A DNA stretch of 8,057 bases from Cytophagales bacterium. Its GTDB lineage: Bacteria; Bacteroidota; Bacteroidia; Cytophagales; Cyclobacteriaceae. A model generated the notes under the pieces. The model was given only the letters and a program-made list of their open reading frames with translations, ran no database searches and was not told the origin of the DNA. The position numbers were made by a program, and so were the translations under genes. Location: assembly GCA_029262955.1 (NCBI GenBank), contig JAJCYL010000587.1:1-8057 (forward strand). Direction: 5' to 3'. Below, piece after piece: positions 1 to 6,276 of the stretch. Every line of letters begins with the position of its first letter. Within the stretch, counting starts at the first letter, position 1.

Positions 1-243
1 GAATTTGATCTCAATGCCCTTATTGAGATAGATGAAGTGATCTGGCTTGGTGCTTCAATTAAGACGGTCAATGCAGTAAGCTTAATTGCTGACCTGCAAC
101 TCACTAATCAAATACGGTTAGGCTATGCATATGCCATTACAACCAATAGCTTCAGAGCAGCTGATCTTGGTTCGCATGAATTCTTTCTTAATTATGTGTT
201 TAGATATCCTAAAAAAGCAATTACTTCTCCACGCGACTTTTGA
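1..243 (+). CDS. PorP/SprF family type IX secretion membrane protein, C-terminal fragment
   Basis: The frame is open from base 1 to the TGA at 241-243, so only the last 80 residues are present and the true start lies upstream of the window. The fragment shows alternating beta-strand-like segments (IRLGYAYAI, EFFLNYVFRY), the GSHEFFLNYVF motif and a terminal SPRDF. These match the end of the PorP/SprF family, whose members finish with a GxHE-aromatic strand and an SPRxF-like tail. Family members are outer-membrane beta-barrel-type proteins that help attach or export cell-surface adhesins through the type IX secretion system. The overlapping downstream gene encodes a TPR/propeller/OmpA protein, which is the usual partner of this family. 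Family assignment is fairly secure despite the truncation; the cargo or adhesin cannot be told from this window. Confidence 0.8.
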   Translation, partial: EFDLNALIEIDEVIWLGASIKTVNAVSLIADLQLTNQIRLGYAYAITTNSFRAADLGSHEFFLNYVFRYPKKAITSPRDF

Positions 244-2426
244 AAAAGACATTTTCCATACTCCTGTTCACCTTATCCTCTATCAACTTGTGGAGTCAGA
301 ATACCAATATTATTGACTTATTCAGAAGCGATTTTAGGCAAGCAGAAATATATTTTAAAGATCTTGCCTATCACAATGCCATCGAACTATATGAACGTGA
401 GTTAGATCGAAATCCCAATAATGTGAAGGCCATGCTCCAAATAGCGGAAAGCTATAGGCTCTTAAAACAACCGGTTCAATCAGAGTATTGGTACAACAAA
501 GCTTCAGAAAATGAATCCCTTCCGGCCATCCATAATTATCACTATGCCCAGGTCTTATCATCAAACCAAAAATATAGAGAGGCTCGAGCACTTTATGCTC
601 AATTTAAAGAACAGAACCCCATAGACTCAAGGTCTCCATCCAAAATTGAATTCATTGATAACATGAGTTTTTATTTGAGAGATTCAGCTCTCTATGCCAT
701 TGAAGACGCCAATATAAATTCTTCCGCAACTGATTTCGGTCCAACTTATTATAAGGACGGAGTTGTCTTTTTGTCGTCGAGAGATCAGGATTTATTCATT
801 AAGCACTCATTTTCTCCGTCCAAGGCACAAGAATCTTTGTTCGATATGTATTTCGCTAAAAAATCTGGCTTGGGTGCATATACCACACCTGTGAAATTTC
901 AGCAACAGATCAATACCAAGTTTCATGAGGGTCCATTATCATTTGGGCCGGGAGAATCTTTAATCTTCACACGTAATAACTTTTATAAAGGGCAGTCAGG
1001 TAGAGGTTCCGATGGTGAGATGAAATTAAAACTCTACTTTGCCAACCTCGACAAGGACAGGAACCTATCAAATCTAAGACCTTTCCCCTTTAATGACGAT
1101 GAGTACTCCACTGCTCATCCATCATGGTCGTCAGATGGCAAGACATTGTATTATTCTTCTGACATGCCAGGAGGCTTAGGTGGGGCCGATTTATATGTTA
1201 GTTATTACGAAGGAAACGCATGGACTGAACCAATAAATCTCGGTTCACCAATAAATACGGAAGGGAATGAAATGTTCCCCTACAAGTTTGAGAACAAGCT
1301 TTATTTTTCATCTGATGGGCATGGTGGTTTTGGTGGTCTCGACATCTATTTAACAATTAATTCAAACAACACCTATTCTGATGTCATCAATCTTGGTTAT
1401 CCCGCCAATTCAAGTTATGATGATTTCTCCTTCATAATGAACGAAAATGGTCGGGAGGGAATGTTCGCCAGTGACAGACCAGGGTCAAGTGAGGATGACA
1501 TCTACAATTATTTTGTGCGTCATTCGGTGGTTGCCGGTCAAGTAATAGAGACGGATGATCGTTATCCCATTCCAGGGGCAACTGTCATTTTACTTGATAA
1601 TCAAGGTGAGATAATTCAATCCTCCTTAACTAACAACAATGGTCAATTTCATTTAGACCTTCCATTAGACACCGATTATTCCATTGACGTCACGAAAGAT
1701 GGCTTTACTAGAGCCACTGAAAATCACAGCTATGCCAGTAAAACTGCTTTTGATGTAGATAGCATTAATGTATTTATGTGGGCCCATGATCTTTTTGCTC
1801 AAGGGACTATTTACGGGAATGAAACGCAGCAAACACTATCAGATGTACAATTGATCTTATCGAATTTTAATAGTCCACATAATGATACCATTTACACTGA
1901 TGATTCAGGTCAATATAATTTCATATTGGAAAGCGGAAATGAATATGTCATCTCAATAAATAAGGAATTATTTGTGCCAACTCAGCATAAATTCAATACA
2001 CTTAACTTCAAAAAAGGGGTTATTCGGAATGATTTCATCATTGAAGAAGAGTTTCTGAATAAGGGTTTAGTTCTATTTGATTTCAACGATGATCAATTGA
2101 AACCAAATTTCATGGCTGAAACCAATGAAATTCTACGGATCTTACAAAGAAACCCCTCGACCTTTCTAATCATAAGCGCCCATGCAGATTCGAGGGGCAA
2201 AAAAGATTATAATTTGGCATTATCAAGACGTCGTGCATCAAACATTCAAGAATTCTATCTTCGAAATGGTGTTGAAAAGAAAAGAATTATTGCCCGCGGT
2301 TTTGGTGAGGAGTTAATTATAAATCGATGCTCGGACGGAATTAATTGCCATGAAGAAGATCATTCCAAAAACAGAAGAGCCGAGCTAAAAATTGAGAAAG
2401 AATTGGTTGGAGAAGAGCTTAGGTGA
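240..2426 (+). CDS. PorE-like TPR / PD40 propeller / carboxypeptidase-regulatory / OmpA protein (TTG start)
   Basis: A 728-residue secreted envelope protein. Residues 1-19 form a signal peptide (KK, then a hydrophobic run, then LWSQ); no lipobox Cys is seen. Then come TPR-like helices (about 34-128), a PD40/WD40-like beta-propeller (about 165-424, with GGLGGAD at 311-317 and GGFGGLD at 362-368), two carboxypeptidase-regulatory-like beta domains (about 431-500 and 520-582) and an OmpA C-terminal domain (608-722). In the OmpA domain, Asp650 and Arg665 have the spacing of the diaminopimelate-binding pair of OmpA; Cys697 and Cys703 may form a disulfide. The order matches PorE of the type IX secretion system, an outer-membrane-associated peptidoglycan-binding protein. 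The start is TTG: there is no in-frame ATG between the upstream stop at 210-212 and residue 64, and only TTG keeps the signal peptide. It overlaps the PorP/SprF gene by two bases, so co-translation is likely. Whether it serves core secretion or one specific adhesin is open. Confidence 0.85.
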   Translation: MKKTFSILLFTLSSINLWSQNTNIIDLFRSDFRQAEIYFKDLAYHNAIELYERELDRNPNNVKAMLQIAESYRLLKQPVQSEYWYNKASENESLPAIHNYHYAQVLSSNQKYREARALYAQFKEQNPIDSRSPSKIEFIDNMSFYLRDSALYAIEDANINSSATDFGPTYYKDGVVFLSSRDQDLFIKHSFSPSKAQESLFDMYFAKKSGLGAYTTPVKFQQQINTKFHEGPLSFGPGESLIFTRNNFYKGQSGRGSDGEMKLKLYFANLDKDRNLSNLRPFPFNDDEYSTAHPSWSSDGKTLYYSSDMPGGLGGADLYVSYYEGNAWTEPINLGSPINTEGNEMFPYKFENKLYFSSDGHGGFGGLDIYLTINSNNTYSDVINLGYPANSSYDDFSFIMNENGREGMFASDRPGSSEDDIYNYFVRHSVVAGQVIETDDRYPIPGATVILLDNQGEIIQSSLTNNNGQFHLDLPLDTDYSIDVTKDGFTRATENHSYASKTAFDVDSINVFMWAHDLFAQGTIYGNETQQTLSDVQLILSNFNSPHNDTIYTDDSGQYNFILESGNEYVISINKELFVPTQHKFNTLNFKKGVIRNDFIIEEEFLNKGLVLFDFNDDQLKPNFMAETNEILRILQRNPSTFLIISAHADSRGKKDYNLALSRRRASNIQEFYLRNGVEKKRIIARGFGEELIINRCSDGINCHEEDHSKNRRAELKIEKELVGEELR

Positions 2427-2442
2427 TCGACCGAGTGGGTTA

Positions 2443-3627
2443 CTATATATTCTGTACATACTTATAACCACTACCTGTATTTACCAATACGACTCGGTCC
2501 TCTCGACCAATCCATCCGGATTTTAATAATTTCTCCAGTGCAATTAATAAAGAACCACCTTCAGGGGCAACGAATAAACCTTCGTGTTCCCCTACCTTTT
2601 TTATACCAGAGATCATTTCAGTATCGGAGATAGCGATTGCCGTTCCATTGCTTTCATAAATAGCATCCAGCACCAAGTGGTCTGCAAATGCCTTGGGAAC
2701 ACACATACCATTGGCTATGGTAGATGCATTGTGATAAAAGTCAGAATCTCGACGTCCCTCAGTAAATGCATTAACAATTGGGCGGCAATTTTCTGCCTGT
2801 ACGGCCACCATTCGTGGTCTCTCTGGACCAATCCAGCCTAATTCCTCCATTTCATTAAATGCCTTCCACATACCAATCAGTCCTGTTCCCCCACCAGTAG
2901 GATAAATGATTACATCCGGAACCTGCCAATTCATCTGCTCCACGATCTCATATGCCATGGTTTTCTTTCCCTCTACCCGGTAAGGTTCTTTGAGGGTTGA
3001 AACGTTAAACCAGTCTTCATCTATATCGGTTATTGCCTTAGCACAGTCACTTATATTTCCATCAACCAGGTGCAGGTGTGCCCCAAAATATTGGCATTCC
3101 TTTTTAAATACATCCGGGGTATGTGATGGCATGAATACATGGGCCTCAATGCCGGCTTTAGCACAGTATGCCGCCATCGCCCCCCCGGCATTTCCAGCTG
3201 TCGGAATAACACATTTTTTAATTCTGAGTTCGTGTGCTCTGGAGATGGCCAATGCAAGTCCCCTGGCTTTAAATGACCCCGTCGGGTTCAGTGACTCATC
3301 TTTAATCAAAAGATTATCAATGCCAACCAGATTTGCGAGATTCTGAACGGGCAACAGGGGAGTAAATCCTTCTCCAAGATTAAGTATGAATTGGCTATCC
3401 AACACAGGAAGCATTTCACGATAGCGCCATAGGTTTGCAGGTCTGCCCTGAAGTGATTCTTTTGGAAAGTCCCGAACGAAATAATCAACCAAAAGAGATT
3501 TTCCACACTTTTTACAAGTTGTATGAATCTCGTGTTTAGAGTACGGCTCCTGACAAACTGAACACTTCAGTCTACTAAAAAAACTGACTGATGAACCTGT
3601 TTGAGGAGCTTCTGCAACTTTTAACAT
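2443..3627 (-). CDS. thrC: Threonine synthase (PLP-dependent, with N-terminal zinc ribbon)
   Basis: A 394-residue fold-type II PLP enzyme, predicted to convert O-phospho-L-homoserine to L-threonine in the cytosol. Cys22, Cys25, Cys38 and Cys41 form a zinc-ribbon-like cluster common in the shorter threonine synthases. The PLP Schiff-base lysine is Lys120 in NPTGSFKARG. The substrate or phosphate loop PTAGNAGGA (142-150), the PLP phosphate loop GGGTG (245-249) and the C-terminal NTGSGYK (383-389) are all intact. The start is an ATG with a candidate promoter just upstream; an AACCTC stretch lies before it but there is no clear Shine-Dalgarno. No homoserine dehydrogenase or homoserine kinase gene is adjacent, unlike a thrABC operon. 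Related fold-type II enzymes (cysteate synthase, diaminopropionate ammonia-lyase, other threonine synthase paralogues) are possible alternatives, so the substrate is inferred. It converges on the PorE-like gene with 16 bases between stops. Confidence 0.8.
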   Translation of the reverse strand: MLKVAEAPQTGSSVSFFSRLKCSVCQEPYSKHEIHTTCKKCGKSLLVDYFVRDFPKESLQGRPANLWRYREMLPVLDSQFILNLGEGFTPLLPVQNLANLVGIDNLLIKDESLNPTGSFKARGLALAISRAHELRIKKCVIPTAGNAGGAMAAYCAKAGIEAHVFMPSHTPDVFKKECQYFGAHLHLVDGNISDCAKAITDIDEDWFNVSTLKEPYRVEGKKTMAYEIVEQMNWQVPDVIIYPTGGGTGLIGMWKAFNEMEELGWIGPERPRMVAVQAENCRPIVNAFTEGRRDSDFYHNASTIANGMCVPKAFADHLVLDAIYESNGTAIAISDTEMISGIKKVGEHEGLFVAPEGGSLLIALEKLLKSGWIGREDRVVLVNTGSGYKYVQNI

Positions 3628-3650
3628 AACTTAAAGAGGTTAATATGTTT

Positions 3651-3685
3651 TAAAGATAACTCACTTGAAATCTGTTAGTTTCAAA
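3651..3685 (-). promoter_or_regulatory. Candidate Bacteroidota-type promoter of the threonine synthase gene
   Basis: On the minus strand, TTTG (3682-3685) and TATCTTTA (3651-3658) are separated by 23 bases. The Bacteroidota consensus is TTTG about -33 and TAnnTTTG about -7, so the -7 box has one mismatch (final A for G) and the spacing is at the long end of the accepted range. Transcription would begin about 20 bases before the ATG at 3627. The position directly before a gene supports it, but the match is imperfect and the DNA is AT-rich. Confidence 0.35.
3665..3684. repeat. Inverted repeat TTGAAA-N8-TTTCAA in the promoter spacer
   Basis: TTGAAA at 3665-3670 is exactly complementary to TTTCAA at 3679-3684, with an 8-base loop or spacer. 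It lies between, and overlaps, the candidate -33 and -7 elements of the threonine synthase promoter, where a dimeric repressor could bind. It is also downstream of mnmD on the same strand, but the stem is AT-only apart from one G-C pair and has no clean U-tract, so it makes a poor terminator. A six-base arm can occur by chance in AT-rich DNA. Confidence 0.35.
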
Positions 3686-3736
3686 TTAGTTGCTGAATGA
3701 GAAAATTGGTTTTTGGACGGAAATAATTGGGGATAG

Positions 3737-4396
3737 TTATTTGACAGCTCTAACGATTTCGAATTTTCCTGGTGGCCCCGGGGGCAACTCCACCCTGAAT
3801 CCCAGTGTTTTTAAATCTCTCTGAAATTGACCTTTGGAGCAGTAGGTAACAAGACTACCCCCCGGTTTGATAGTGATTGCCAGACGTTCTAAAAGAGCAA
3901 TCGTCCACATTTCTGGCTGTTTCTCCGGCCCAAAGGCATCATAATAAACCAAATCAAAGTGATCAGAGGGTAATTCAATTTGTTCTATCCTACCATGAAT
4001 CTTACTTAGACTGAACCAGTCTGTGATATCTGCACTTTGATGCCAGTTTAGCTGATGTAACTTTTGAAAATGGTCTCTGTCAGCCCCCAAGACTATACCA
4101 TAATTCAGCTGTGAATAAATATCTTCTGATATCGGAAAGGCCTCTATTGCCGTATATTCAATCCTTATTTGATCCTGAAATAATAGCGTTAAATAAGCGT
4201 TCAGACCTGTCCCAAATCCAACTTCCAAAATGTCAATCTTTGAAGGAGACTCATTAAGTAAATGTCCTAGTCCTTCATTGATAAAAACATGTCGGGACTC
4301 TTGAATGGCACCGTGAATGGAATGGTAGGTATCGTTAATTTCAGTATTTCTAAGTGTATGCGATCCATCCTTTGTCGTAATTAGTTGTAGAGCCAT
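3737..4396 (-). CDS. mnmD: tRNA 5-(methyl)aminomethyl-2-thiouridine(34) methyltransferase, stand-alone MnmD
   Basis: A 219-residue SAM-dependent methyltransferase of the MnmC N-domain (DUF752, Methyltransf_30) family. It is predicted to methylate nm5s2U34 to mnm5s2U34 at the wobble position of tRNAs such as those for Lys, Glu and Gln. The SAM-binding motif I is EVGFGTGLN (58-66); an acidic residue at the end of strand 2 is Glu85 in TAIEAF; the catalytic-side motif is DAFGPEKQPEMW (153-164), close to the family's DAFSPxxNPEMW. SRHVFINEGLG (34-44) matches the family's N-terminal motif, and GPPGK near the C terminus matches its glycine-rich end. The FAD-dependent oxidase half of the fused E. coli MnmC is absent. 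The ATG at 4394-4396 gives a normal N terminus. It follows ispF after 66 bases in the same direction, so it may be co-transcribed. The family call is secure; exact substrate is by homology. Confidence 0.88.
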   Translation of the reverse strand: MALQLITTKDGSHTLRNTEINDTYHSIHGAIQESRHVFINEGLGHLLNESPSKIDILEVGFGTGLNAYLTLLFQDQIRIEYTAIEAFPISEDIYSQLNYGIVLGADRDHFQKLHQLNWHQSADITDWFSLSKIHGRIEQIELPSDHFDLVYYDAFGPEKQPEMWTIALLERLAITIKPGGSLVTYCSKGQFQRDLKTLGFRVELPPGPPGKFEIVRAVK

Positions 4397-4462
4397 TTAA
4401 ATGAAGAATCTAGTCAAAGTAAAAGCACCCGAGATAACTGGCACCTTTACATGAGGTTTGAG

Positions 4463-4942
4463 CTATTGCTTTGTTAACAGCACTGTTGCATGGGCAGAAA
4501 TACCTTCTTCCTTTCCAACAAAACCCAATTTTTCTGTGGTTGTAGCTTTAATGGCAATGTCCTCTTTGCTCACCTTCATCACATCGGCAATACATTGTTG
4601 CATTTGTGGAATCAAGGGGCTCAACTTGGGTTTCTGCAAACAGATTACAGAATCGACATTGCCTAATTCATACCCCTTCTCTCGGATGAGTTCCATTACC
4701 CTTGATAAAAGCTTTTTACTATCAATTCCTTTGTATTGTGGGTCCGTATCCGGAAAGTGAAACCCAATATCACGTAGGTTTGCGGCACCAAGTAATGCGT
4801 CACATATTACATGAATTAATACATCGGCATCCGAATGTCCTACTGATCCTTTGGTATGTTCAACTTTTATGCCCCCCAGCCAAAGATCATACCCTTCAGA
4901 TAATTGATGTACATCGTATCCCGTTCCCACTCTTATTTTCAT
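4463..4942 (-). CDS. ispF: 2-C-methyl-D-erythritol 2,4-cyclodiphosphate synthase
   Basis: A 159-residue cytosolic enzyme of the non-mevalonate isoprenoid pathway, converting CDP-methylerythritol 2-phosphate to the 2,4-cyclodiphosphate with release of CMP. The zinc ligands are Asp10, His12 (GYDVHQL) and His44; further signatures are GHSDADVLIH (35-44), DIGFHFPDTDP (58-68) and ATTTEKLGFVGKEEGI (133-148), with Glu137 the expected metal-binding residue near the CDP diphosphate. The length is typical for the homotrimeric family. The ATG overlaps the stop of the M16 peptidase gene as ATGA (4939-4942), which points to translational coupling and a shared transcript. ispD, often a neighbour or fusion partner of ispF, is not present here. 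The gene is intact and the identification is near certain. Confidence 0.97.
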   Translation of the reverse strand: MKIRVGTGYDVHQLSEGYDLWLGGIKVEHTKGSVGHSDADVLIHVICDALLGAANLRDIGFHFPDTDPQYKGIDSKKLLSRVMELIREKGYELGNVDSVICLQKPKLSPLIPQMQQCIADVMKVSKEDIAIKATTTEKLGFVGKEEGISAHATVLLTKQ

Positions 4943-6180
4943 GCTGCGTTAGATTTATAGTACAAAGTGGAGCAGTTTTCTCTTTTTAACACTTTTCTAG
5001 ACATGGCATGAATCTCTTTTTTGGTAATTCTCTCAATAATTTTGCTCTCCTGATTTGCCAGATCGACATTACCCATAACAGCACCTAAAGCAAGATTCAT
5101 CGCTCTATTGAGAAGTTCTATAGCACCAAATTCGATAGAAGTCATGGCTTGGTTTTTAACTTTGTTCAACTCAACTTCTCCAGGCCCGTTCGTAACCATG
5201 TCATTAATTACCTCCCATATACGATTATCCGCCGTTGCGAAATCAACACTTTTATTCAACTTACCAGTGACAACCATCAAGCCCGGGTCAAAAGATCCGG
5301 TTACATAAGCATTAATCGAATTGAATAGCTGATCTTTCTTAACCAATTGGTCGTACAATCTTGAAGACTTGCCTCTGCCAACCAAATCACTGAGCAAATC
5401 AGCAACATAGTACTCATTGGTTGCTCTGGCAGGCATATGAAATACCTTATGTACTGCATTCAACGGAACATCAGCTTCCGTTTCCAAAAATCTTTCCTTC
5501 AGTTGTTGAGGTTCTGCTGGTAATGCTCTCTTATTAGTTTCTCCTCGTGGAATATCGCCGAAGTACTTCTCACTCAGACGTTTAACATTACCAAGCTCAA
5601 CATTACCTGCAACTACAAGAACCGCATTATTGGGCGCATAAAACAGATTGAAAAAATTTTTAACATCCTCCATTTTGGCCTGTTCAATATGACTCACCTC
5701 TTTCCCAATGGTTGCCCAACGATAGGGGTGTTCTCTATAGGCCAGAGGTCTTAATTTCAACCAAACATCTCCATATGGCTCATTTAAATACCTCTGATTA
5801 AATTCTTCAATTACGACCTTCCGTTGAACTTCAAGTACTTCCGGATTAAAGGACAAACTCAACATTCGATCTGACTCCAGCCAAAACCCGGTTTCAAGGT
5901 TGACGGCTGGAAGGGTCATGTAATAGTTGGTTATATCGGGAGTTGTGAAAGCATTGTTTTCTCCGCCGACTTTTTGCAAAACATGATCGTAATTATCAAT
6001 GTGCTTTGACCCGCCAAACATTAAATGTTCAAATAAATGAGCAAAACCTGTTTTATTTTCGTCCTCATCCCTTGAACCAACATCATATAGAATGTTTATA
6101 GCCGCCAGGGTGGTCGACTTGTCTTGATGGACAATAACCCGAAGGCCGTTATTTAATTCAAACTGTTCAAATTCTATCAT
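4939..6180 (-). CDS. M16 family zinc metallopeptidase (single-unit, insulinase/MPP-like)
   Basis: With the ATG at 6178-6180 this is a 413-residue protein, the usual size of bacterial single-unit M16B peptidases. The inverted zinc motif HLFEH is at residues 48-52 (His48, Glu51, His52), and Glu126 in RKVVIEEF is the expected third ligand. NGLRVIVH near the N terminus and GRGKSSRLY (268-276, the substrate-binding R..Y region of the second half) are also typical. No signal peptide or membrane segment is visible, so a cytosolic location is likely. A TTG at 6199-6201 would add seven residues, but a TAnnTTTG element covers that codon, and the ATG gives the family's usual start (MIEFEQFELNNGL), so the ATG is preferred. 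Many relatives work as a pair with an inactive M16 partner; none is seen in this window. Physiological substrate unknown. The stop overlaps the ispF start. Confidence 0.9.
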   Translation of the reverse strand: MIEFEQFELNNGLRVIVHQDKSTTLAAINILYDVGSRDEDENKTGFAHLFEHLMFGGSKHIDNYDHVLQKVGGENNAFTTPDITNYYMTLPAVNLETGFWLESDRMLSLSFNPEVLEVQRKVVIEEFNQRYLNEPYGDVWLKLRPLAYREHPYRWATIGKEVSHIEQAKMEDVKNFFNLFYAPNNAVLVVAGNVELGNVKRLSEKYFGDIPRGETNKRALPAEPQQLKERFLETEADVPLNAVHKVFHMPARATNEYYVADLLSDLVGRGKSSRLYDQLVKKDQLFNSINAYVTGSFDPGLMVVTGKLNKSVDFATADNRIWEVINDMVTNGPGEVELNKVKNQAMTSIEFGAIELLNRAMNLALGAVMGNVDLANQESKIIERITKKEIHAMSRKVLKRENCSTLYYKSNAA

Positions 6181-6198
6181 ACTGAAGTAGGAAGGTGG

Positions 6199-6206
6199 CA
6201 AAAATA
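6199..6206 (-). promoter_or_regulatory. Candidate -7 element of the M16 peptidase/ispF transcript
   Basis: TATTTTTG on the minus strand is an exact match to the Bacteroidota -7 consensus TAnnTTTG. It sits 18 bases before the peptidase ATG, so the leader would be only about a dozen bases. No good -33 TTTG is found at the expected distance, which weakens the call. If real, it excludes the TTG at 6199-6201 as a start codon, because that codon lies inside the element. Confidence 0.35.
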
Positions 6207-6221
6207 ATTATTCAACCTTCC

Positions 6222-6252
6222 TTTTCCTGACTTATCATTCCCTTTAGCTTTG
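6222..6252 (+). promoter_or_regulatory. Candidate promoter of the fused E1 dehydrogenase gene
   Basis: TAGCTTTG at 6245-6252 exactly matches the Bacteroidota -7 consensus TAnnTTTG. TTTT at 6222-6225, 19 bases upstream, matches three of four bases of the -33 TTTG. Transcription would begin near 6259, leaving about 18 bases before the ATG at 6277. Position, orientation and spacing all fit; the match is by eye. Confidence 0.42.
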
Positions 6253-6276
6253 GCATTGAAACAAGTTAATCCACTT

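Noticed and set aside
2429..2499. Inverted repeat GACCGAGT (2429-2436) and ACTCGGTC (2492-2499) spanning the convergent gene end, possible bidirectional terminator.
   Set aside because: The 55-base spacer and the lack of T-runs make a terminator unlikely, and the right arm is inside the threonine synthase coding sequence.
3181..3187. Run of seven C bases in the threonine synthase gene, a possible slippage or frameshift site.
   Set aside because: It encodes the conserved AGNAGGA loop in the correct frame and the protein is intact across it; a single short homopolymer is not evidence of phase variation.
3775..3785. Perfect GC palindrome GCCCCGGGGGC, at first sight a terminator stem near the 3' end of mnmD.
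   Set aside because: It is explained by the conserved Pro/Gly codons of the C-terminal PPGPPGK motif, lies inside the coding sequence and has no loop or T-run.
4397..4462. The ispF-mnmD gap, examined for a terminator or a promoter: GTAAA/TTTAC arms and a TTACTTTG box on the minus strand.
   Set aside because: The arms do not extend into a stem, and the TTACTTTG box has T in place of the required A and no TTTG upstream at a suitable distance.
6181..6201. TTG at 6199-6201 as the M16 peptidase start, adding seven residues (reading PPSYFS after the start).
   Set aside because: The codon lies inside an exact TAnnTTTG promoter-like element, and the ATG at 6178-6180 gives the N terminus expected for the family.
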